6,528 nucleotides of DNA from an uncultured Lachnospiraceae bacterium (GTDB taxonomy: Bacteria; Bacillota; Clostridia; Lachnospirales; Lachnospiraceae): the NCBI GenBank assembly GCA_910586405.1, contig CAJUII010000044.1, positions 1-6,528 of the forward strand. The letters run 5' to 3'. A program made the position numbers and the translations under genes. Shown here in pieces: positions 1 to 4,629 of this stretch. Each line of letters begins with the position of its first letter. Position 1 is the stretch's first letter. The notes under the pieces were generated by a model that searched no databases, was not told the DNA's origin, and was given only the letters and a program-made list of their open reading frames with translations.

Positions 1-41
1 ATTTGATTATCTACAGTAACCATGAACTGATTGTCATACAT
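1..41 (-). CDS. 5' end of an unidentified gene, truncated by the window edge
   Basis: Only the first 13 complete codons are visible, reading MYDNQFMVTVDNQ, so no family can be named. The start is well supported: the ATG is at 41-39, a perfect AGGAGG lies at 56-51 nine bases upstream, and a good promoter lies further upstream at 130-101. The gene has its own promoter, is on the same strand as the regulator/kinase operon, and lies about 500 bases beyond the kinase stop. By position it could be a short precursor peptide or the first gene of an output operon controlled by the two-component system. That role is inferred from context only; the visible residues would fit a peptide leader or the N-terminus of an ordinary cytoplasmic protein equally well. 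Confidence 0.7.
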   Translation of the reverse strand, partial: MYDNQFMVTVDNQ

Positions 42-50
42 AGCTTTTTT

Positions 51-56
51 CCTCCT
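51..56 (-). promoter_or_regulatory. Ribosome binding site of the left-edge gene
   Basis: On the minus strand this reads AGGAGG, a perfect Shine-Dalgarno core, with nine bases between it and the ATG at 41. It decides the start of the truncated gene and suggests strong translation. Confidence 0.85.
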
Positions 57-352
57 TTATTAAATTTATAATAATATTAAATTTACTCGTTGTGCTATTA
101 ATTATATTGTTACAATTAGTATATTGTAAAGTTTTATGTTTAAAAACCACATGTTGAATTAATATAGTAATAATGCACTATATTACAAATTACATCTTGC
201 CTGAGTCATAATGTAATGACAGCTCTTTTCCAAACTGCTGGATAACAGGACAAAATAATAACCATAAATTCAATATTTAGTATCTTGATGTGACGAAAAC
301 ATAATATACTAATTAAAATTTTGGAATGTAACAAGCACAACAAGTTAAATTA
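57..352. other. AT-rich intergenic region without a convincing gene
   Basis: Apart from the promoter at 101-130 and the short cysteine-rich frame at 313-384, this stretch shows no open frame with a plausible ribosome site on either strand. It is very AT-rich and stop-dense in all frames. The plus-strand ATGs seen here run only a dozen codons or fewer. A small imperfect inverted repeat (GTCAT 205-209 and ATGAC 216-220) is present but is not followed by a T tract, so it is not a convincing terminator. The DNA upstream of the -35 box at 130 is where an activator of the left-edge gene would be expected to bind, but no clear LytTR-type repeat pair was recognised. Confidence 0.5.
101..130 (-). promoter_or_regulatory. 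Candidate sigma-A promoter for the left-edge gene
   Basis: The minus strand has TTTACA (130-125, five of six matches to the -35 consensus), an 18-base spacer, and a perfect TATAAT (106-101). Transcription would start near position 94, leaving a leader of roughly 50 bases before the ATG at 41, which contains the AGGAGG site. An 8-base motif shared with two other intergenic places (AGCACAAC on this strand, 96-89) lies just downstream of the -10 box, where a bound protein could affect initiation. Confidence 0.6.
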
Positions 353-384
353 TTACCAACAATATATTTTACACGCCAATTGAT
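313..384 (-). other. Short cysteine-rich open frame with no start codon
   Basis: Between in-frame stops at 387-385 and 315-313, 23 sense codons are open on the minus strand and end NNLTCCACYIPKF. There is no ATG, GTG or TTG in the frame and so no normal way to start. An adjacent frame begins with ATG at 401 and reads MFIVPKSIGV before stopping at 369; a single -1 shift at its end would join it to this frame. The CCACYIPK string loosely recalls the cysteine-to-YxPK region of AgrD-like cyclic lactone peptides, and clustered Cys next to Thr recalls some modified peptides. It may be a decayed or frameshifted peptide gene, or chance; chance is quite possible at this length. Confidence 0.15.
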
Positions 385-556
385 TTAGGAACAATAAACA
401 TTTTGCTTGTACCAAAATCAACTGAAATATGGCTTCATTTGTATCTTCCCCTTCCTGTATGATATTCATAGCAAAAACCGTTCCTATTGTTTTTATATTA
501 TAAAAACCCTTTCCAAATTTCAATACATTATGCATGAAACGACATTTTTTTAACAT
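353..556 (-). CDS. Doubtful 67-residue ORF downstream of the kinase
   Basis: The ATG (556-554) overlaps the end of the kinase gene, whose stop is TAA at 552-550, so translational coupling is possible. No purine-rich ribosome site precedes the ATG. The product has a mildly basic N-terminus, a central acidic patch (QEGEDTNE, about residues 34-41), and a hydrophobic, cysteine-containing tail ending KIYCW. I recognise no family. It is not an AgrD: the cysteines are not followed by the usual YxP and acidic tail. A palindrome (489-507) lies within it. The segment could be a small hypothetical gene, the remains of a decayed gene (nearby frames also look protein-like), or simply kinase-downstream noncoding DNA. 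Confidence 0.25.
   Translation of the reverse strand: MLKKCRFMHNVLKFGKGFYNIKTIGTVFAMNIIQEGEDTNEAIFQLILVQAKCLLFLNQLACKIYCW
489..507. repeat. 19-bp AT-rich palindrome
   Basis: GTTTTTATATTATAAAAAC is a perfect inverted repeat with 9-base arms (489-497 and 499-507) around a single central base. It lies about 45 bases past the kinase stop. As RNA it could form a weak A-U hairpin, but there is no GC-rich stem, so it is not a classical terminator. It could be an operator-like site or a chance product of AT-rich DNA. Confidence 0.5.
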
Positions 557-1911
557 TTTTGGTTAAAGACTGAATCTGTATGGTCATACCTCAACATTAT
601 AACTGTAAGAAACGTTTCTCTCTGCTCATCATAGGAAGTCTGCATCTTCCCCTTATATGCATGAACCACTCGCTCGACGCTTCTCATTCCAATCCCGTGC
701 TGCTGTCCGTCCCTCTTTGCAGAGCGCAACTGCCCATTCTCTGCCAAAGCGGGCTTTTCCGTGCAAGAATTAACCATTGTGATCATCGTAGAGGCACCAC
801 CATTCCTCTGCTCAACATTCAACTCTATAAACAGTCCGTTCTGCCTAGTTGTCTGCTGTATGGATGCCTTCTGCGCCATCAACGCCGCCTCGAGCGCATT
901 GTCAAGCAGGTTTCCAAACAATGCTGTCAGGTCCTGCTCTGACAGAAAATCAACAGTCTCTTTTCGAATATCCGTATGAAATGCAATGTTATTCTCTATA
1001 CACGATTTTCGATAGCGGTTTACAATCGCGTTCAGAAGCGTGTTGTCACTGACGCGCACACTGTCCGCCAACGCGGGAGACTGTGCAAGCTCACTGATAT
1101 AGTCAATCATTTTGGCGGAGCTTCCCTGTTCATACAGCATCTGTATCGACTGCAAATGCTTTTTCATATCATGAATGAGAATACGCTGGTTCTCATTCTG
1201 TTCGAGAAACATTTTATAGTACGCTGTCAAATCCTGTTCCTTTTGCACCTGCATCTGCAAAGCGGCAAACGCTGTATTCTTTTTGAGAATATAATTGCAG
1301 ACTCCTAACACGATCAGATTCAATGCTGTCAGAAATACCATACAAAGCGATACTACCAGCCCAAAAGTCGGCTTAGGCGCCGCCCAGACCAGCACGTAGA
1401 CAAAAGCAGGTATCATTGAAACTGAAAATAAGGGAACCAATAACATGAATAAAGACATCTCAGACCGCTTGCGCCAAAAGAGCATAAGAATATACAAAAA
1501 AATCAGATACAGCACCTGTGTCAGCATATCATTGACAAGAAACTGATAAAGCGGCTCTGCCTGAATCTGTTCCGGCACAAACTGCATGGAAGAAAAGAAA
1601 ACAAGAAATTCACCTAGCATGAGCGCTGTCGCAGTCAGCAAAGCATGAAATGCCGCTGTATGCAGTTTCACTCCATAAAGCAAATAGATGCAGAAAAAGT
1701 TTATCACTGCAAAATAAAGGATATATTGCTCAAGAGGTACGGACGCCACCATACCTGACATCACAAGATAAAGTATTTCTGTGACTGTAAACTCATATTT
1801 CCTGTCTCTGCTTTGAAATACAGTATCGCAGTATTTCCAGAAAAATACCCCTTTCGCCGCATAGATCATAAAACAAGCAATATTGTATACATGAATCATC
1901 TCTCTTATCAT
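550..1911 (-). CDS. AgrC-like membrane sensor histidine kinase (GHKL family)
   Basis: This 453-residue protein is the sensor of a two-component pair. Hydrophobic stretches at about 7-25, 44-60, 62-81, 84-107, 125-146, 152-178 and 181-209 form a six- or seven-pass membrane sensor, followed by a likely helical linker (about 211-240). The phosphoacceptor box is IHDMKKHL with His247. The ATP-binding domain has an N box NLLDNALEAA (334-343; Asn334 and Asn338) and a G box GIGMRSV (406-412). This architecture is that of AgrC/ComD/FsrC-type kinases, many of which sense secreted peptides; the ligand here is unknown. The start is fixed by an ATGA overlap with the regulator stop and by GGAGAG at 1926-1921, nine bases upstream. 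It is co-transcribed behind the LytTR regulator, its obvious partner. Length and motifs appear intact. No clear terminator follows. Confidence 0.93.
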   Translation of the reverse strand: MIREMIHVYNIACFMIYAAKGVFFWKYCDTVFQSRDRKYEFTVTEILYLVMSGMVASVPLEQYILYFAVINFFCIYLLYGVKLHTAAFHALLTATALMLGEFLVFFSSMQFVPEQIQAEPLYQFLVNDMLTQVLYLIFLYILMLFWRKRSEMSLFMLLVPLFSVSMIPAFVYVLVWAAPKPTFGLVVSLCMVFLTALNLIVLGVCNYILKKNTAFAALQMQVQKEQDLTAYYKMFLEQNENQRILIHDMKKHLQSIQMLYEQGSSAKMIDYISELAQSPALADSVRVSDNTLLNAIVNRYRKSCIENNIAFHTDIRKETVDFLSEQDLTALFGNLLDNALEAALMAQKASIQQTTRQNGLFIELNVEQRNGGASTMITMVNSCTEKPALAENGQLRSAKRDGQQHGIGMRSVERVVHAYKGKMQTSYDEQRETFLTVIMLRYDHTDSVFNQKC

Positions 1912-2618
1912 TTTCTCATACTCTCCAGATATAACAGATATGCCGCTTTAAAATCATTGTATTTTCTGCGTGTCAGATATGCCTGCAAGCGGTTTTGGCA
2001 CAGGCTGATGACAGTGCGGTCAAAATCATCCACATACTCCATATTCACAATAAAACTACGATGTGTCTGATAAAAACATTTTTCACACAATGTCTCCGCC
2101 CAATAACGAATATTCTGTACAGACTGATAGTCCTGACCGACTGTGTGAATCATCACTTTTCTTCCCTGTGCCTCTACTAATATAACCTTGGATGCCAAAA
2201 CAGCATGAATACCTTCTTTGGTCTCTATAGCGATTTTCACGGTCGATGCCATATAAATACTGATTGCATCCTTTAGATTTCGAAACAACCGTTGTTTGTC
2301 CAGTGGCTTTGACAGATAGCGGAATACATGGAAGCGCATCGCCTCATCGAGATATTCTGCATAGGAGGTAATAATAAAAATAATACTTTCGGGATTTTCT
2401 TTTTTCAGCACACTACCAACGCAGATGCCGTCAATTCCGTTCATCTCAATATCCAGAAACACGATATCCTTTGCGCCCGTATCCGCAAGCAACGTCTCCC
2501 CACTGTAAAAATATGCGATTTCCGGGCATTTGGTACGGATTTCCTGAAAATACTCTTGCAGCACTTTACAAAGCTGCTGTACAAATGCCTTGTCGTCATC
2601 ACAGAGTACGATTCTCAT
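1908..2618 (-). CDS. LytTR-family response regulator (AgrA-like)
   Basis: The 236-residue product joins an N-terminal receiver domain (about 1-120) to a LytTR DNA-binding domain (about 127-233). Receiver residues are all present: acidic Asp7 and Asp8 in LCDDD, phosphoacceptor Asp56 in FLDIEMNG, Thr84/Ser85, and Lys104 in LSKP. The C-terminal domain has the family's QTHRSFIVNMEYV core. LytTR regulators usually bind paired direct repeats upstream of -35 boxes and activate transcription. I chose the ATG at 2618 over an in-frame ATG at 2633: GGTGA (2627-2623) sits four bases before the former, correct for pairing with the GGTGA part of the anti-Shine-Dalgarno, while nothing purine-rich precedes the latter. 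The protein then starts MRIVLCDDD, typical for receivers. It is the first gene of the operon and overlaps the kinase by four bases (ATGA). Likely targets are its own promoter and the divergent exporter promoter, by inference. Confidence 0.93.
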   Translation of the reverse strand: MRIVLCDDDKAFVQQLCKVLQEYFQEIRTKCPEIAYFYSGETLLADTGAKDIVFLDIEMNGIDGICVGSVLKKENPESIIFIITSYAEYLDEAMRFHVFRYLSKPLDKQRLFRNLKDAISIYMASTVKIAIETKEGIHAVLASKVILVEAQGRKVMIHTVGQDYQSVQNIRYWAETLCEKCFYQTHRSFIVNMEYVDDFDRTVISLCQNRLQAYLTRRKYNDFKAAYLLYLESMRK

Positions 2619-2622
2619 TTTG

Positions 2623-2627
2623 TCACC
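2623..2627 (-). promoter_or_regulatory. Ribosome binding site deciding the regulator start
   Basis: The minus strand reads GGTGA, followed by four bases and the ATG at 2618. This matches the GGTGA end of the extended AGGAGGTGA consensus at the right distance. The alternative ATG at 2633 has only A/T-rich DNA without a purine block before it. Confidence 0.6.
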
Positions 2628-2647
2628 ATCCATTTTGTATTTATTTT

Positions 2648-2677
2648 AGTATACTGCAAAACGGAGTACAAGCACAA
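2648..2677 (-). promoter_or_regulatory. Candidate promoter of the regulator/kinase operon
   Basis: The minus strand has TATACT (2653-2648), a good -10 box, preceded after 18 bases by TTGTGC (2677-2672), a poor -35 box matching only in TTG. A weak -35 fits a promoter that needs an activator, such as autoregulation by the LytTR protein. The -35 box lies inside a 12-base motif repeated at 331-342, and the -10 overlaps one copy of an ATACTGCAA repeat. Confidence 0.45.
2651..2659 (+). repeat. Direct repeat ATACTGCAA, copy 1 (regulator promoter side)
   Basis: ATACTGCAA occurs here and again at 2710-2718, 59 bases downstream on the same strand. Each copy is preceded by TTATTT four or five bases earlier, so the similarity extends over about 19-20 bases. 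This copy overlaps the -10 box of the divergent regulator operon, so a protein bound here would block or modulate that promoter. A role as a regulator binding site is inference. Confidence 0.4.
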
Positions 2678-2679
2678 CA
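2668..2679 (+). repeat. 12-base motif shared with the region downstream of the kinase
   Basis: ACAAGCACAACA is found here and, exactly, at 331-342. The 8-base core AGCACAAC also occurs in inverted orientation at 89-96. All three copies are in noncoding DNA, and two lie at candidate promoters (this one covers the -35 of the regulator operon). It could be an operator for the same regulator or chance in A/C-rich sequence. Confidence 0.35.
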
Positions 2680-2709
2680 TTTTATGACTTATTGTGTCTT
2701 ATTTCGACA

Positions 2710-2718
2710 ATACTGCAA
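2710..2718 (+). repeat. Direct repeat ATACTGCAA, copy 2 (exporter promoter side)
   Basis: This is the second copy of the ATACTGCAA repeat, again with TTATTT upstream (2699-2704). It ends 14 bases before the candidate -35 box of the exporter operon at 2733, a position typical for an activator site. Confidence 0.4.
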
Positions 2719-2732
2719 GTTTCTATAGTTTT

Positions 2733-2761
2733 TTATCAAAATCTGTATTAAAATATATACT
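2733..2761 (+). promoter_or_regulatory. Candidate promoter of the ABC exporter operon
   Basis: TTATCA (2733-2738, four of six matches) and TATACT (2756-2761, five of six) are separated by 17 bases. Transcription would begin near 2768, only a few bases before the AGGAGG at 2772, giving a very short leader. Short AGTTT repeats (2719-2723 and 2728-2732) lie immediately upstream of the -35 box and could belong to a LytTR site, although their spacing is shorter than the usual one-turn or two-turn arrangement. Confidence 0.5.
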
Positions 2762-2771
2762 ATCACTTTCT

Positions 2772-2777
2772 AGGAGG
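2772..2777 (+). promoter_or_regulatory. Ribosome binding site deciding a TTG start
   Basis: A perfect AGGAGG is seven bases before the TTG at 2785. No ATG lies between them, and the next in-frame ATG is codon 35, inside conserved protein sequence. The site therefore fixes the unusual TTG start of the first exporter gene. Confidence 0.85.
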
Positions 2778-2784
2778 TACTGTT

Positions 2785-4629
2785 TTGTTAGCGAACAATC
2801 TTTTGCACACAGAATATGGAATTGTAAGCAATTCTTTTTACATCCTCAGAAAAATCAGGCAATACTGCCCATCACTGCCAGCGATTATGACCTTCGCTGT
2901 TATTGGTAATACAATTGTGCAGTATCTGAGCAGCTTTATCAGAAAATTTGTGATCGACATCATGCAGATGCAGGCAGCCACACCAGACAAAGACATCACA
3001 CCACTTCTCTGGCTGACTATCATAACAACTATGTTGGAACTTGTCTGTACGATCGGTATTGTCCAAACCAATTCCCGTATGTGGTACAAATTCATCTATG
3101 TACGTTTTAAAATCATCTCAGAACGTGTAGAAAAAGCACTTTCGATGAACTACCAGATGTTAGAACAGCCAAAAATTCTTGACATGCACCAAAAAGCAAT
3201 GCACGCAACCGGCAGCAACCATGACGGAATTGAGGGATTGATGCACTCTATCTATGATGTAAGCTTACAGCTTTTGATCATGCTTGCTGCCATTGTGGCA
3301 GTGGCTGTGCTTGACTGGCATCTAATTCTACTTCTTTCTGTCCTCTCCTTTGTGCGCTTTTTATTTTTCCGATATACGGTCAAAAAAGACAAAAAACTGG
3401 TTTGGGACAAACTCGCTCCCACATGGCGCAAAATTGACTATCTGACCCGTCTGACACAGGACTTTGACGCCGCAAAGGACATTCGCCTGTTTCACATGAA
3501 AGATTGGCTCTCTGGCAAGCATCACGACATCCTGATGGAAAAACAGGAACGCATGATCTATAGCAGAAAACTATGGTTTACAAACACACTATTTTCGCAT
3601 GGTATTTCTCTGCTTTCACAAGCATGCATCTATGGTATCTTGATCTACAATGTCCTCGGCTGTGATCTGTCTATTGGCAACTTTACCCTGTTTCTAGGAC
3701 TTGCCACAACCTTTTCGTCCGCCCTGTCAGCATTTATCAACCTGTTTGGCACTTACAAAGAACGCTCCATGCAGGTAGATGATTTTCGCTCTTTCATGTC
3801 GCTTGCCACGGAGGATGACGCAAACTGCATTGAAATTTCAGATATGGACTCTTTTGTCTTTGAATTTCGAGATGTTTCTTACCGTTACGAAGGCACTGAA
3901 CAATATGCACTTCGACATCTGAACCTCACACTGGAAGCCGGAAGCAAACTTGCCGTCGTCGGACTAAATGGTGCAGGTAAGACCACCTTCATTAAACTCC
4001 TGTTGCGGTTGTATGATGCTACAGAGGGCGTTATATTGTTAAATGGTATTGATATCCGCAAATTTCGACGCGCAGAATATTACCAGCTATTTGCCCCCGT
4101 CTTTCAGAATGTAGAAATCTTTGCCTTTCCCATGGCAGAGAATGTCTCCATGAAATGCCCTGACAATACAAACAGGACACGTTCTTATGCCTGTCTCGCT
4201 CAGGCAGGCATGACCTCAAAACTGGAACGTCTGACAAAAGGGATTGACACACAACTCCTGAAAATTTTCTATGACGACGGCATCGACCTCTCTGGCGGCG
4301 AGCGTCAAAAACTCGCACTGGCAAGAGCACTCTATAAAGATGCACCTGTTATTGTTCTTGACGAACCAACCGCCGCGCTGGATCCACTAGCTGAATACCA
4401 GCTATACAGGCAATTTAATGAACTGATTGGTTCCAGATCTGTGGTCTACATCTCTCACCGTCTGTCCTCCACACGTTTCTGCGATCACGTCGCCATGTTC
4501 AGAGACGGAGAGATGATTGAGTATGGCACGCACGATGCACTGCTGGTATCTGGCGGCTCCTATGCAGAGCTGTTTCATATACAGGCGCAATATTACCAAG
4601 AGGAGGAACATACTACAAATGAAGAATAA
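2785..4629 (+). CDS. ABC exporter half-transporter, first subunit
   Basis: This 614-residue protein carries a transmembrane domain (about 20-330, with hydrophobic segments near 34-57, 73-95, 156-177, 178-196, 273-292 and 297-320) fused to a nucleotide-binding domain (about 355-600). ATPase motifs are intact: Walker A GLNGAGKT (393-400, Lys399), Q loop Gln441 in PVFQ, signature LSGGE (502-506), Walker B VIVLDE with catalytic Glu527, and His558 in YISHR. It is a type IV exporter half of the MdlB/lantibiotic-exporter kind. There is no N-terminal C39 peptidase domain, so it does not cleave leaders itself. Translation starts at TTG behind a perfect AGGAGG. The next gene, a paralogue, overlaps it by 11 bases, so the two probably form a heterodimer in the membrane. 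Divergence from a peptide-sensing-type regulator operon suggests regulated export of a peptide or drug, but the substrate cannot be read from the sequence. Confidence 0.93.
   Translation: MLANNLLHTEYGIVSNSFYILRKIRQYCPSLPAIMTFAVIGNTIVQYLSSFIRKFVIDIMQMQAATPDKDITPLLWLTIITTMLELVCTIGIVQTNSRMWYKFIYVRFKIISERVEKALSMNYQMLEQPKILDMHQKAMHATGSNHDGIEGLMHSIYDVSLQLLIMLAAIVAVAVLDWHLILLLSVLSFVRFLFFRYTVKKDKKLVWDKLAPTWRKIDYLTRLTQDFDAAKDIRLFHMKDWLSGKHHDILMEKQERMIYSRKLWFTNTLFSHGISLLSQACIYGILIYNVLGCDLSIGNFTLFLGLATTFSSALSAFINLFGTYKERSMQVDDFRSFMSLATEDDANCIEISDMDSFVFEFRDVSYRYEGTEQYALRHLNLTLEAGSKLAVVGLNGAGKTTFIKLLLRLYDATEGVILLNGIDIRKFRRAEYYQLFAPVFQNVEIFAFPMAENVSMKCPDNTNRTRSYACLAQAGMTSKLERLTKGIDTQLLKIFYDDGIDLSGGERQKLALARALYKDAPVIVLDEPTAALDPLAEYQLYRQFNELIGSRSVVYISHRLSSTRFCDHVAMFRDGEMIEYGTHDALLVSGGSYAELFHIQAQYYQEEEHTTNEE
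4601..4606 (+). promoter_or_regulatory. Ribosome binding site deciding the second exporter start
   Basis: AGGAGG lies within the last codons of the first exporter gene, 12 bases before the ATG at 4619. The spacing is longer than ideal but the core is perfect. With the 11-base overlap of the two genes, this supports translational coupling and nearly equal synthesis of the two subunits. Confidence 0.65.

Noticed and set aside
205..220. Possible terminator hairpin GTCAT/ATGAC
   Set aside because: The stem is five base pairs with low GC and no following T tract on either strand.
353..556. AgrD peptide gene
   Set aside because: The 67-residue frame lacks the AgrD pattern of a cysteine four residues before an aromatic/acidic-Pro region and an acidic tail, and no AgrB is in the window.
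580..1308. Plus-strand open frames opposite the kinase
   Set aside because: They overlap the clearly coding minus-strand kinase, have no ribosome sites, and their translations look like antisense noise with no recognisable domain.
2619..2633. Upstream ATG (2633) as regulator start
   Set aside because: It adds MDGDK before the typical MRIVLCDDD start and lacks a ribosome site, whereas the ATG at 2618 has GGTGA at the correct spacing.
1813..2909. Plus-strand open frames opposite the response regulator and across the divergent region
   Set aside because: They lie opposite a gene with full receiver and LytTR motifs, and the one crossing into the exporter is out of frame with it.
4517..4618. N-terminal extension of the second exporter
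   Set aside because: These codons lie inside the conserved ATPase domain of the first exporter in another frame; the ATG at 4619 has an AGGAGG and gives a normal family length.
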